Notes under the pieces: model-generated
The model's database searches: none
What the model saw: the letters and a program-made list of their open reading frames with translations, nothing else
Told to the model about the DNA's origin: nothing
Program-made: the position numbers and the translations under genes
Part shown: in pieces, positions 1-8,756 of the stretch
Numbering within the stretch: the stretch's first letter is position 1
How the letters are laid out: each line of letters begins with the position of its first letter
NCBI GenBank assembly: GCA_022827195.1
Contig: JAJDTL010000019.1
Coordinates: 62,001-126,000, forward strand
DNA from: Caldilineaceae bacterium
GTDB taxonomy: Bacteria > Chloroflexota > Anaerolineae > Caldilineales > Caldilineaceae
DNA length: 64,000 nucleotides
Direction: 5' to 3'

Positions 1-587
1 GCGTCGGCGATGTAGTCGGGGTCCGGCGGCGTCACACCGAGAAAACCCATGATGTTGGAGGACCACTGCTTGTACTTGTCGATATCTGCGGCGGGCATAC
101 CGACGATTTCGCCGATCACCGCGGCCGGCAGCGGAAAGGCAAAGTCCCAGATAACGTCCATTTGCCCCTTGTCCTCGACGCCATTCAACAGTTCATCCAC
201 CAGCTCCTGGATCCGGCCCTGCAGCGCCTGTACCATGCGCGCGGTGAACGCCTTGGTGATGAGCGTGCGCAGGCGCGTGTGGTACGTCGGATCGGAGTGG
301 GGGATCTGCACGGCGAAATGGTCTTCGAGCAACCCAAATCGGGCCCGTTCCGCCGGCGGCAGCTGGTCCAGAAAGACCGGCACGCGCAACCCGTTGGAAA
401 AGCTGCCCGGATCGCGCACGACTGCGAGAACATCGGCGTAGCGGGTCAACACCCACGCGTTCCAGCGCTCACTCCAAAAGATGGGCGCCTCGGCGCGCAG
501 CATGTGATAGACGGGATAGGGATCGTCGTAGAATTCGGGCGAGGACAGGTAATCGTCAAATCTGGCTTGCGGCGCCGGCCTTGTCAT
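1..587 (-). CDS. Cytochrome P450, N-terminal part (runs off window)
   Basis: The 195 visible residues match the N-terminal third of a bacterial soluble cytochrome P450 monooxygenase. The N-terminus has the usual PxxFxDPYPVYxxLR pattern, followed by a W-x-V/L-TRY segment and the helix C region around residue 95 (HSDPTYHTRLRTLITKAFT), which resembles the DPPxHTRLRxLVxxAFT signature of CYP107-like enzymes. The helix I threonine, ExxR and haem-cysteine motifs would lie beyond base 1, so catalytic competence cannot be judged. The ATG at 587 is preceded by a purine-rich GGAGGGTGAGGG stretch. The gene follows a carbohydrate importer on the same strand with a gap of about 100 bases. Its substrate and any redox partner are unknown. 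Confidence 0.9.
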   Translation of the reverse strand, partial: MTRPAPQARFDDYLSSPEFYDDPYPVYHMLRAEAPIFWSERWNAWVLTRYADVLAVVRDPGSFSNGLRVPVFLDQLPPAERARFGLLEDHFAVQIPHSDPTYHTRLRTLITKAFTARMVQALQGRIQELVDELLNGVEDKGQMDVIWDFAFPLPAAVIGEIVGMPAADIDKYKQWSSNIMGFLGVTPPDPDYIAD

Positions 588-689
588 TGCCCTCACCCTC
601 CGCAGTCAAGGGGGCAGGTCGATCTGTCTCCGATGGCCGATCCGGCCTTTGCACGCTGCCGCCCGCTCGCCGCCGTTCTGCGCCGGCCG

Positions 690-1592
690 TCATCCCTTGA
701 CCGATCCCGATGTCAGGCCCTGGATAAAGTACTGCATGCCGAAGGCAAAGAGGATCAGCTGGGGTACCACGGCGAAGGCGAAGCCGGCCGCCTGCATGCC
801 CAGCTCCGGCCGGCTGAAAAACTGGGTCAAACGCGGATCGTACCGTTCCAGCGCCAGCATCAGCGTCCACTGATCGCTGCGCAGCATCAGCCCCGGCCAG
901 ATGAAATCCTGATAGATGCCGATAAAGTTCATCACCGCCACGGTCACCAGGATAGGGCGGGCCAGCGGCAGCGCGATGTTGAGCAGCGACTGCAGCTCCG
1001 ATGCCCCGTCCACGCGCGCCGACTCGAACATCTCGCCCGGCTGCGAACGGAAAAAGGTGGTGATCAGAAAGATCGCGAACGGCTGCCCGCCCGCGATATA
1101 GAAGATGATCAGACCATGGAAAGTGCGCACCAGATTCAGCTGCCGGGCCAGAACGAAGTGCGGAACCAGCAGCACAATGCCCGGTATCATCATCACCGCC
1201 AGCACCAGCAGGAAGAGCTTCTCCCGACCCGGCGCGGGAATACGCGCAAACGCATACGAAGCCAGCACGGCAAACACCAGGATGCCTGCGATCGAGCCGA
1301 GTCCGACAGCAAGTGTGCGTACCATCGCCGGGAAAAGATCGAATAGAGCGACCCTGAAGTTGTCAAATGTCGGCGGGAACGGCATCCCCCAATAGTCGGC
1401 GTAGATCAGCACCGTCGGCCGCAACGCCATCGACAACATCATGAGTATCGGCACAAAGGCGAAGAACAGAATGAGCGACAGGCACCCGATCTGAAACCCG
1501 GAGCTCAAGGATGCATGATACCGCTGCAGCCGCAGCCAGAAACGGGGCATCCTGCTCGCAGAAATTCCTGGGACTCGCTGAAGGCCTGCCAT
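690..1592 (-). CDS. Carbohydrate ABC transporter permease, MalG type
   Basis: This is a 300-residue inner-membrane permease of the MalG/binding-protein-dependent transport family with six predicted hydrophobic helices. The EAA loop that contacts the ATPase is clear: ESARVDGASELQSLLNIALPL. The C-terminus (YFIQGLTSGSVKG) is typical of MalG-like subunits. A longer reading frame reaches 1640, but its first 16 codons lie in an intergenic repeat tract of gaac/cgaaacttg words, so the ATG at 1592 is preferred; the ATG at 1550 is also possible. It should pair with the propeller-fused permease and binding protein upstream. No ATPase gene is present in the cluster, so a shared MsiK-like ATPase is inferred. 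Confidence 0.92.
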   Translation of the reverse strand: MAGLQRVPGISASRMPRFWLRLQRYHASLSSGFQIGCLSLILFFAFVPILMMLSMALRPTVLIYADYWGMPFPPTFDNFRVALFDLFPAMVRTLAVGLGSIAGILVFAVLASYAFARIPAPGREKLFLLVLAVMMIPGIVLLVPHFVLARQLNLVRTFHGLIIFYIAGGQPFAIFLITTFFRSQPGEMFESARVDGASELQSLLNIALPLARPILVTVAVMNFIGIYQDFIWPGLMLRSDQWTLMLALERYDPRLTQFFSRPELGMQAAGFAFAVVPQLILFAFGMQYFIQGLTSGSVKG

Positions 1593-1597
1593 TTGTA

Positions 1598-1706
1598 ATC
1601 CGGAACTCGAAACTTGAAACTTGACAACCAACTGCTGCACACCCGGAACTTCGCCTGGCCCCCCGTAGTTCGAGCTACGAGTTCCGGCCGTTCCGAGTTC
1701 CGGCAG
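1598..1706. repeat. Short-word degenerate repeat tract
   Basis: This gap between the two permease genes contains repeated words such as gaactcgaaacttgaaacttg and gttccgagttccgg, partly inverted (ttcgagctacgagttcc). Similar word tracts occur at 3716, 7255, 25375, 51828, 53634 and 57163. No gene is visible. The tract overlaps the codons of the longer alternative start of the MalG-type permease. Confidence 0.55.
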
Positions 1707-1711
1707 TTACG

Positions 1712-3712
1712 CTATGCGACTCGCTCTATCGTTTCGTCCCTGCGGTAGCGCAGGATCACCACAGTGGCGATGAAACTCATGATGAACAGGATGACGCCGA
1801 TGGCCGAGCTGTAGCCGTACTCGGTGTCGATGAGCTGACGGTACATCTCCAACGCCGGCGTGTAGGTTGCATAACCGGGGCCGCCGCGTGTAAAGATCCA
1901 GATGTTGGCAAATCCTGCGATCGAGCCGGCAAAGGTGAAGAACAGCAGCAGGCGAAACTGCGCCTCGAGCAGCGGGACGTCCACCCGCCAGAAGCGCGAC
2001 CACCAGTTGGCGCCGTCGATGTGGGCCGCATCGTACAGCTCCGGGTTGATGTCCATCAGCCCGCCCAGGTAGATGAGCAGGGCGAAGATCTCGACGTAGG
2101 GAAAGCCGGCGCCGATGATCGCCCACAGCGCGGTGTTCTCATTCCCCAGCCAGGCCGTCTGCAGGTGGGACAGACCGACCGCCGACAGGATCAGGTTCAG
2201 CAGGCCGATGTTGGGATCATAGATCATCCGCCACAGCAGGATGGTGACCAGGCCGGGGACGACCGCGGGAAAGACATAGAGCGTCCGAAACAGATATCTC
2301 AATTTGCTGCTGCGCAGCCAGTAGATAAGCTCGGCGACGAACAGGGGGACCGTAACCGTCTTGATGACGCCCGTGACGGCAATAATGAGAAGATTGATGA
2401 ACCCGACCCGGAAATAGAAGTCCTCGGTAAAGATGGTGACGTAGTTGGTTACGCCGATGAATTCGGTGACCCGGCGCAGGCTCATATTGGTGAACGAGGT
2501 GTAGAAGGCCAGCGCGGCCGGGTAGTAGCTAAAGAGCAGGACCAGCAGGAGCGAGGGGGCAATGAACAGGTAGAAGATGTAGGCGCGGCGCATCCTCTCG
2601 CCCAGGCTGCACAGCGCCGTCCACCAGCGCTCGACTGTGCGGACCAGGACGATCAGGAGTATAAACAGCAGCCCGAGATCGGCGATGATCCAGCGAAAAC
2701 GGAACTGCTCCGCCAGGCCCACGCCGCGCATCGCCCCCGCATTCAGGCTTAGCCACGGTCCATCCTGCGGCACCACCGTCAACCGCCCCCCGCCGGCAGG
2801 CACCAGGGCCGTGATCCGCCCTTCGCCCGCTTCCGCGGTCGACAAAATATTGCCCGCCGCATCCAAGGCGACCAGCGTGCCCTGAATGTCGGCGGCAAGA
2901 TAGGTGCCGGTGGAGGGATCAAAGCCCAGGCTCTGCAGGCGGAATTCGGTCGGGATCACGTGCCAGTACGTTCGCCCCTGCGCGTCGAGAAGGGTCAGGC
3001 CCCCGTTCTCATCACTCACCAGCAGCTGCCCGACCTCGGGCAACGCCTTCAAGCGGATGACCGGGAAGGGCACCATCGTTCGCCAGCGCGTCTCGCCGTC
3101 GGCCCCGATCGCCACGACCCGCGCGTTGCCCGTCCCATAGTAGGCAGCGTCATCGGCGACATCCAGACCGTAGATTGTGAACTCTGCCTTGTTGGTGAAG
3201 GCCGGCTCCACGCCCGGCGTGGGGAAATAGGAGATGTAAAACCTGTCGGTCCGGATGGCGACGCCGTGCGCAACGAAGAGTTCGTCGCGGTCATTCGCCC
3301 TTACGCCAACGACTCTGCCGGCAACTTTGGCCTCGTTCAGGACCTGGAACTGCCGGTCGAATGCAATGACGCTGCCGTCGCCCAAGCCGACGTAGAACGC
3401 ATCTCCGCCGGGCGCAATGTCTATGCTGCCGATCACTGCATCCAGCTGCAGCTCGCGAACCGGCGCCCCCTCCTCCAGCAGCATGAGCCGGTCGTCGACC
3501 GTCCCCGCAACCATCGTGCGTTCGTCGAGTGGGACGACGATCGCCATCTGCTCGCTCGAAGCCGCCAGCGGCGTGAGCGCCTCTTCGTCTGCCGTGCGGA
3601 CCAGGACGAAGAAGAAGACGTTGACCAGCAGGGCCAGCGCCAGCACGCCTATCAGGACCTGCAGGCCGCGACTGTAAAACCGAGGAGAGGCCGCAGCTGG
3701 AATCGGTACCAT
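1712..3712 (-). CDS. MalF-type sugar permease with inserted extracytoplasmic beta-propeller
   Basis: The 666-residue protein starts with one membrane helix (about residues 18-40). About 270 residues of repeated propeller-like blades follow, with motifs such as VGLGDGSVIAFDRQFQ, YYGTGNARVVAIGADGETRWR, LLVSDENGGLTLLDAQGRTYW and YLAADIQGTLVALDAAGN. These resemble PQQ/WD-type quinoprotein blades. A second helix (WIIADLGLLFILLIVLV) then leads into a complete MalF-type permease, ending with the EAA loop YDAAHIDGANWWSRFWRVDVPLL. By topology the propeller should face outward, where MalF of enteric bacteria carries its P2 loop. The ATG at 3712 is chosen because the 41 codons upstream are made of intergenic repeat words. 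It lies between the binding protein and MalG-type permease genes. A role in substrate capture or sensing is inference. Confidence 0.88.
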   Translation of the reverse strand: MVPIPAAASPRFYSRGLQVLIGVLALALLVNVFFFVLVRTADEEALTPLAASSEQMAIVVPLDERTMVAGTVDDRLMLLEEGAPVRELQLDAVIGSIDIAPGGDAFYVGLGDGSVIAFDRQFQVLNEAKVAGRVVGVRANDRDELFVAHGVAIRTDRFYISYFPTPGVEPAFTNKAEFTIYGLDVADDAAYYGTGNARVVAIGADGETRWRTMVPFPVIRLKALPEVGQLLVSDENGGLTLLDAQGRTYWHVIPTEFRLQSLGFDPSTGTYLAADIQGTLVALDAAGNILSTAEAGEGRITALVPAGGGRLTVVPQDGPWLSLNAGAMRGVGLAEQFRFRWIIADLGLLFILLIVLVRTVERWWTALCSLGERMRRAYIFYLFIAPSLLLVLLFSYYPAALAFYTSFTNMSLRRVTEFIGVTNYVTIFTEDFYFRVGFINLLIIAVTGVIKTVTVPLFVAELIYWLRSSKLRYLFRTLYVFPAVVPGLVTILLWRMIYDPNIGLLNLILSAVGLSHLQTAWLGNENTALWAIIGAGFPYVEIFALLIYLGGLMDINPELYDAAHIDGANWWSRFWRVDVPLLEAQFRLLLFFTFAGSIAGFANIWIFTRGGPGYATYTPALEMYRQLIDTEYGYSSAIGVILFIMSFIATVVILRYRRDETIERVA

Positions 3713-3715
3713 ACG

Positions 3716-3838
3716 GCAGTGGATAGTGGATAGTGGCCGGTGATCAGTGGTCAGTAGCCAGTGGTCAGCAACGTCAGATGCAACGACCGCGCGCGCAGCT
3801 GGTGTTACCGGCCACCGGCAACTGGAGACTGGCAACCG
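3716..3838. repeat. Short-word degenerate repeat tract
   Basis: The gap between the binding-protein gene and the propeller-permease gene is built of near-repeats of ggatagtgg, gtggtcagtagccag and ggcaactggagactgg. It has the same vocabulary as the tract at 25375-25786. I see no reading frame or terminator that I would support. Confidence 0.55.
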
Positions 3839-3841
3839 TTG

Positions 3842-5488
3842 TTACGTTCCCGGTTCGCGTGCGGGATTGTCGAGGTCGGCGTGCGTCACGTTCTTCAACG
3901 CCAGAATGTCGTCAAAGTTGTCCATCCAGTACTGCTGATAGAACTGGGCGAACTCGGCGCCGGTTGTCTTGCGCTCCAGCGCCTCCTTATACGCGTTCTT
4001 GACGTTGACGACGTGCGTGTTGTCCCACGACTCGTAGCCGCTGAAGTACTCCCAGTTGTTCTGGTTCAGCTCGGCGTTCCCCATCGGCCTCACCATGTCG
4101 TTGAGCATCTGCCGCTCGGGCGAATAGGAGACCCCGTACACGTCCACGGGACCCATGCCCCCCCAGCCTTCCTCCAGGCGTGCGTCATAGTAGGTCTGCA
4201 TGCCGGACTCGGAGTACCAGAACATGAGAAAGTCGAGACAGCGGTCGATCTGCTCCTGGTTCTTCTTGACAATGCTGACGTAGGCGTCCCCCTGCCCCGC
4301 CACGTCCTTGGCGCGGCACTGCACCAGCGGCCCTTCCATCGTCGGGAAGGGGAAGATGGCCCATTCGAAGGTTTCGACTTCGGTGCTCTCGTCCAACCCC
4401 AGCTGTTCCAGGCGCTCGGGCGTGATCTCCTTCAGGTCGCTGTCGACTGTGGGCAGCGCCCATGTGCCGGAGGGCAGGAAGGCCGCCTGCTGCTGCAGCC
4501 ACGTCGCGTAGCCGCCATCGCTGCGAACAAAGAAGTCCTCTGTCGCATACTTCGGCCACGCCATCGAAAGGTTGTCGATCATCTCGGCAAAGGCGTCGGT
4601 GTCGAAGCGCAGCTCGCCCTCGCGGATTGCCCGGAAGTAGCGCTGGCCGTTGAAGGTGTACTTGGCATGAATGTCCTTGTCGTCCGGGTCGAACACAAAT
4701 CTGCCGTCGAACTCAGGATCATAGTTCCAGTCACCTTCGTGGGCGCGCACCGTCTCCACCCAGTCCAGGTGATACTGGTCAAAGTAGACGCCGGAGACCC
4801 ACTGATGACCCTGCCAGGTGAAGTTGATCACGATCGGGCTGTCCACAACCGCGGTCAGCTTCTCGCAGGCGTCGATGAACTCGGTCCACGTGTCCGGCAC
4901 TTTGGCCCCGACCTCGTCCAGCATCGTCTTGTTTGCATACCAGAAGACTTCGGCGCCGGCCGCGGCCAGGCCGTACCGTTCGCCCTTGGCGTTGGCCCAC
5001 TTGAACCGCTCAAAATTGAAGGCCTCGTTCCACGGCTTGCCGGCGTACGGGTTGTGGGCGCTGACGTACCTGTCCAGGTTGAGATAGTCGCGGAAGGTGC
5101 CGGCATCGACGCCGGAGACGATATCCAGGCGGATATCTTCCGCGGCAAGCTGTGTCGTAAGCCAGGCGTGGTACCCACCCGTGATCCCGCCGGGCGGCGC
5201 TTCAAAGATGACGTCTACGTCCGGCTGATGCGCGTTGTAGGCCGCGACAAGCGCGTCCTGCCCCGCCTTCTGATGGCCGTCGTCGGTGGTGTCGCGCAGC
5301 GCAACGATAACCGTCCCCGAGTGCATCGCCATCGCCGGCTCGGCCGGGACCTCTTCCGGCGCGGCGACCGGCGCAGCCACTGGCGCCGGCGCGCATGCCG
5401 CCAAGACGCCCGTTCCCAACGCGGCGCCGCTCAGGCCGAGAAAGCCCCGCCGGCTCATCCCCCTGTTCTGCCGATCTTTTCTCTCCAT
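3842..5488 (-). CDS. Extracellular solute-binding lipoprotein of a sugar ABC importer
   Basis: This 548-residue family 1 type binding protein delivers an oligosaccharide or related solute to the permeases encoded just downstream. The N-terminus combines a twin-arginine motif (SRRGFLGLS, residues 12-20) with a lipobox ending at Cys32 (GVLAAC), so Tat export followed by lipid anchoring is likely. An Ala/Pro/Val-rich linker follows. The body holds WLTTQLAAED, WTEFIDACEKLTA and an aromatic-rich ligand region. A strong ribosome site (GGGAGGAG, four bases before ATG) supports the start. The order binding protein, permease, permease is the standard operon order. The ligand cannot be read from sequence, though an organic oxidation role for neighbouring PhyH and P450 genes hints at an unusual substrate. 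Confidence 0.93.
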   Translation of the reverse strand: MERKDRQNRGMSRRGFLGLSGAALGTGVLAACAPAPVAAPVAAPEEVPAEPAMAMHSGTVIVALRDTTDDGHQKAGQDALVAAYNAHQPDVDVIFEAPPGGITGGYHAWLTTQLAAEDIRLDIVSGVDAGTFRDYLNLDRYVSAHNPYAGKPWNEAFNFERFKWANAKGERYGLAAAGAEVFWYANKTMLDEVGAKVPDTWTEFIDACEKLTAVVDSPIVINFTWQGHQWVSGVYFDQYHLDWVETVRAHEGDWNYDPEFDGRFVFDPDDKDIHAKYTFNGQRYFRAIREGELRFDTDAFAEMIDNLSMAWPKYATEDFFVRSDGGYATWLQQQAAFLPSGTWALPTVDSDLKEITPERLEQLGLDESTEVETFEWAIFPFPTMEGPLVQCRAKDVAGQGDAYVSIVKKNQEQIDRCLDFLMFWYSESGMQTYYDARLEEGWGGMGPVDVYGVSYSPERQMLNDMVRPMGNAELNQNNWEYFSGYESWDNTHVVNVKNAYKEALERKTTGAEFAQFYQQYWMDNFDDILALKNVTHADLDNPAREPGT

Positions 5489-5730
5489 CGTTCTCCTCCC
5501 TTAAAGTGTAATTGAGTCTCAACGGATGGAATGCATGCTTCAATCGATCCAAACACGACGGATGGAGCGGGGCACCGGCCAACCGCGCCTTCACATTAAG
5601 TCGGCCGTCTGACCCGCCAGGAACGGATTGTCTGAAAGGAGCCCAACCAACCTCCCCGGAACCGCAACAGAGACGGGCAAGCAGACCGTGACCCCTATCC
5701 GGCAAGGAGGCCGCGGCGCAGGCAGGTCAA

Positions 5731-6573
5731 TTAAGCAGGGCCCCTGCTCAAAGCAGATGGCATGCCGGCCTGTTGCACGCCCGGCTGCGTCTCGGGCACA
5801 ATCGGCCAGCCCTGCCCGCCAACAAAGTCAAATTCGCCCAAGCCGCACAGCCAGCAGAACATCTCCGCCACGTACGGCCTGTCGCGGAAACCCTCGAACA
5901 GGGGCGTTCCCGTCGCGAAATTGGCCCTGGAAAAATCGAACTGCGGGTCCGTCTTCCAGTCACGCTGCGGCGGCGAAGTGCGCCAGTAGTTGTATTTGAG
6001 CATGTTGCGCAGGCCCGCCGCGGTCGAACGGCTGCGGCGGTGCCAGATCGAATAGACGGTGACGATGATCGAGCCGGCGGGCAGCGCTGTCACCATGCCG
6101 GGCTTGATCCTGTCGTAGTGCGCCATATAGTTGGCCTTGGTGCGGGCGAAGTGCGAAGCCGGCACGACCTCGAGCGGGCCCAACTCCTTCGGCGTGTCCT
6201 GGGGATAGTAGAAGACCTGCAGATAGTCCAGTCGCGGCGTGTAGATCGAGCCGCCGTCGGTATGCCAGCCCTGCGCCGCCTCCGGGGTCTTGACCCGGTG
6301 ATTGCTCATGCCCAGCGGCAGCCTGAAATCCTTGCCCAACAGCGATCGCACCGCGCCGGCCGCCTGCGGGTTCTTGATGACCGCGTCCATAAACCACTCT
6401 TCAGCCAGGATCTCATCGACGCGGTTGTCGGGATAATCGTCGAGAAACGCCATCGCGCGCCGGTTGAACTCGTCGGGCACGACCCGTTCGAGGACCAACA
6501 TCCCCTGGCGGCAGAAATCGACGACCTGCTCGTCGCTCAGTGTCGGTTCACAATCATAGAGTTGGCCTAGCAT
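5731..6573 (-). CDS. Phytanoyl-CoA dioxygenase (PhyH) family protein
   Basis: The 280-residue protein is a predicted cytosolic non-haem Fe(II)/2-oxoglutarate oxygenase. The metal triad is visible: His104 and Asp106 in the WHTDGG motif and a distal His178 in SIWHRR, with Arg residues shortly after that could bind 2-oxoglutarate. Length and fold order fit the PhyH family, whose members hydroxylate very different small molecules, so the name should not be read as phytanate metabolism. It starts nine bases after the stop of the upstream hypothetical gene and precedes the importer genes on the same strand, so it probably processes the imported compound. A purine-rich GAGAGAGGAAG stretch precedes the ATG. 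Confidence 0.92.
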   Translation of the reverse strand: MLGQLYDCEPTLSDEQVVDFCRQGMLVLERVVPDEFNRRAMAFLDDYPDNRVDEILAEEWFMDAVIKNPQAAGAVRSLLGKDFRLPLGMSNHRVKTPEAAQGWHTDGGSIYTPRLDYLQVFYYPQDTPKELGPLEVVPASHFARTKANYMAHYDRIKPGMVTALPAGSIIVTVYSIWHRRSRSTAAGLRNMLKYNYWRTSPPQRDWKTDPQFDFSRANFATGTPLFEGFRDRPYVAEMFCWLCGLGEFDFVGGQGWPIVPETQPGVQQAGMPSALSRGPA

Positions 6574-6582
6574 CTTCCTCTC

Positions 6583-6945
6583 TCACTTCTCCAGTATGAA
6601 TTCACAGCCGAGACCGTAGGTATGCGTCTCGTGCAGCATGAGCGCCAGTTCCGGGAACTTGATCACGCGCCAGCCATCGTGGATGGCCTCCAGCACCGTC
6701 TGGTAGGGCCAGCCGTCCGGATCGTCCCCGGCCTGTTCGCCCGCTTCGTCGCCGATGAAGGAGATGCCGATGACCGGCGAATGGACCGACGAGCCGGAGG
6801 CGCTGAGGTAGAGCAGCTGCTGGCGCGGGGCTGCCCCGTCTTGCAGAATGTCGAGCATGCCCTCAAGGTCCGACTCCTGGAGATTCCCCTCTCTGAACTT
6901 CGTCAGACAGCCGCGTAGCCGGTCCTCAAGGAGTGCCGCATCCAT
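6583..6945 (-). CDS. Hypothetical protein, 120 residues
   Basis: I do not recognise this family. The protein is acidic and soluble, with an N-terminal helical half (LEDRLRGCLTKFREGNLQESDLEGMLDIL) and a C-terminal half rich in beta-forming residues (VIGISFIG, WRVIKFPELALML, YGLGCEFILEK). The second ATG, at 6945, is used; the first, at 6960, adds five residues, and neither has a clear ribosome site. It is nine bases upstream of the PhyH gene and probably the first gene of that operon. Two LacI-like palindromes lie just upstream. Confidence 0.6.
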   Translation of the reverse strand: MDAALLEDRLRGCLTKFREGNLQESDLEGMLDILQDGAAPRQQLLYLSASGSSVHSPVIGISFIGDEAGEQAGDDPDGWPYQTVLEAIHDGWRVIKFPELALMLHETHTYGLGCEFILEK

Positions 6946-6977
6946 AGGTCGGTCTCGCAATAGGTCGTTTCTGGGTG

Positions 6978-7055
6978 TAAACCGTTTTAGGAGGCCCTGT
7001 AGCAGCAGAATATCTGGCTACATCCCGCTGAAACCAGGACGTTTGAACGGTTTCA
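6978..7055. promoter_or_regulatory. Candidate pair of LacI-type operators
   Basis: Two imperfect palindromes centred about 66 bases apart lie upstream of the 6945 start: TAAACCGTTTTA (6978-6989) and TGAACGGTTTCA (7044-7055). AT-rich arms around a central CG step are typical of LacI-family operators that control sugar import operons. No regulator gene is in the window, so this is suggestive only. The rest of the 6946-7433 gap has no recognisable gene. Confidence 0.35.
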
Positions 7056-7254
7056 CGGCTGCTTTCCCATGCGAAGACAGATGGCGCCGGGAAAGTTCTG
7101 TCTGTATATGCCAAGTAATAACATATAGTTATAGAAAAGTCAACCGCCGGAATTTCAGTGCGGTCATGCGCGAACAGGCCTGCAATCTGAACTGCCGGAA
7201 CTCGCACTGCGCGTGCCAGGCGAGATTCCGGGGTTCAGCTGTTGGTGTTCGCGT

Positions 7255-7333
7255 CTCAATTTTCGAGGTTCGGGGTTTACGAGGTTCGAGGTTCGAGGTT
7301 TACAGGTTTCAAGTCGTTGGTTTCTATTTCCGG
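7255..7333. repeat. Short-word degenerate repeat tract (gaggttcgaggttc)
   Basis: Repeats of the words cgaggttcg, gaggtttac and aggtttcaag form a G/T-rich tract of about 80 bases downstream of the 7434-8690 binding-protein gene. It belongs to the same kind of short-word tracts seen elsewhere in the window. No open frame is credible here. Confidence 0.55.
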
Positions 7334-7433
7334 TGAACCCCTGCCGCCTGCGCGAACGCCGCAGTTGACCTTGCAGCTACCAAAAACTCAAAACGAAACA
7401 CTGCAGTCCAACTCCCTCCGCTTGCCCCGCACT

Positions 7434-8690
7434 CTAACGTGAAAAACGGTAGACAACCGGCAGATCGGCGAACTCCGTGACCGTGGGATCGGTGTGGTGC
7501 CTGATCTCGGCGCGGCCGGTGCCGCAGTCGCCGAAGTCGTCGCAGGAGATGACCCCGATGACGCCCTCGAACCCGGTCGTGTTCGTCAACGCCTGCCGCA
7601 GCTTGGCGCGGTCGATGTAGAGCGCGTCGCCGTGGACGACCGCCACTTCCTCGATCGCGTGCAGGAGCAGGGTCGCGGCGTCGTAGGCGTGCGCCAGGTA
7701 GGCGGAGGTCGGACCCTCGCCGTACCGTTCAACGTAGGCGGCGAGCACCTCGTCGCCGCTCCTTCCCGTCGCCTGGTTGACGTTGTTGCCGAAACCCAGC
7801 TCCGGGCCGGTCAGGTAGACGTCCACGACCTCGGGCGCGGCCAGCAGCAGCGAGTCGCTGCTGATCAGCGTCAGCTCCTCAAGGCCGTCGACCTGCCCGA
7901 TCTGGCGCGCGACGCGGGCCGATTCATCGGGAAAGAGCAGAAAGAAAAGCCCCTCCGGGCTCTGCGCGGCGATGCGCGTCAGCGCCGGCACCATCTCCGT
8001 CTCGCCCCGACTCACCTCGGCAACGACCGGGACCGCACCGCCGAGCGCCTCGAACTCGACCGCGAACGCGCCGGTCAGCCCCGACGTGTAGGGGTCGCCG
8101 TCGTGGATCGTCGCCATGCGCCGCAGCCCGAGCTCGTTATAGGCGAACTCGGCCACGGCCCGCCCCAAGTGGAGGTCGTTGCTGGCGGTACGGTAGTAGC
8201 CGGCATAATAGTTGGACCCGGCATTGCCGCGCAGATCGGAGGTCAGCGAGGGCGAGGTATTCGAGGAGGAGATCATCACCAGGCCGGCCTCGCTCAGGAT
8301 CGGCGACGCGACCGCCGCCGCGACCGAACACGAAGTGCCGATCAGCCCGACCACGCGCGGGTCGCCGACCACCGTCTGCGCCGCGCCCAGCCCGCCTTGC
8401 GCCGTGCAGAGAGAGTCGAGCCCCGCGCCCATGCTGACGGCATGCCCCTTGATCGGCCCGTAATCGGCCAGTGCCATCGCCACCGCCCGCTGCCTGGGAA
8501 TGCCCAGCTCGCCGATCCCCGTCAGCACCTCGGCCGAGCGAATTTGAATCGCCTCACCCGGCCCAACGACCACGGTGCCCAGCGGGCTGACGGCCAGGTC
8601 CTGGGGAATGCAGGCTGCGGTGAGCAGGAGGGGGAGGAGGAGAGGGAGGCAACGTAAGAGGACAGGCTTGGCGCGGTGAATGGTTGTCAT
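7434..8690 (-). CDS. Periplasmic-binding-fold type I lipoprotein (branched-chain amino acid ABC binding-protein family)
   Basis: The 418-residue protein has a signal peptide ending in a lipobox (LLTAAC, Cys27) and the fold of LivJ-like receptors. Family features include VGLIGTSCSVAAAVASPILSEAGLVMISSSNTSPSL, which corresponds to the ligand-cleft region of Leu/Ile/Val-binding proteins, YYRTASNDLHLGRAVAEFAYNELGLRRMATIHDGDPYTSGL, and a C-terminal LAHAYDAATLLLHAI. AAGGAG eight bases before the ATG at 8690 fixes the start; a longer frame exists but lacks support. No permease or ATPase genes adjoin it, so it may be an orphan receptor for a transporter elsewhere, or a sensor. The ligand is unknown. 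Confidence 0.9.
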   Translation of the reverse strand: MTTIHRAKPVLLRCLPLLLPLLLTAACIPQDLAVSPLGTVVVGPGEAIQIRSAEVLTGIGELGIPRQRAVAMALADYGPIKGHAVSMGAGLDSLCTAQGGLGAAQTVVGDPRVVGLIGTSCSVAAAVASPILSEAGLVMISSSNTSPSLTSDLRGNAGSNYYAGYYRTASNDLHLGRAVAEFAYNELGLRRMATIHDGDPYTSGLTGAFAVEFEALGGAVPVVAEVSRGETEMVPALTRIAAQSPEGLFFLLFPDESARVARQIGQVDGLEELTLISSDSLLLAAPEVVDVYLTGPELGFGNNVNQATGRSGDEVLAAYVERYGEGPTSAYLAHAYDAATLLLHAIEEVAVVHGDALYIDRAKLRQALTNTTGFEGVIGVISCDDFGDCGTGRAEIRHHTDPTVTEFADLPVVYRFSR

Positions 8691-8735
8691 TATGATTGCT
8701 CCTTGGCCCAAGGCGCTGCGCATGGCAGCGTTGTT

Positions 8736-8756
8736 GGGCGCCCACAAGGGGCGCCC
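8736..8756. repeat. REP-like GC-rich double palindrome
   Basis: Two copies of GGGCGCCC, separated by ACAAG, sit exactly between the stop of the GIY-YIG gene and the leader of the binding-protein gene. They can pair into a hairpin. A degraded relative (gcgggcccacagggagcgcctctaca) is near 17803-17830. There is no T-run, so it is a weak terminator candidate and more likely a dispersed repeat. Confidence 0.5.

Noticed and set aside
3761..5515. 584-codon plus-strand frame
   Set aside because: Antisense to the binding-protein gene with signal peptide, lipobox and strong ribosome site; no family similarity in the plus frame.
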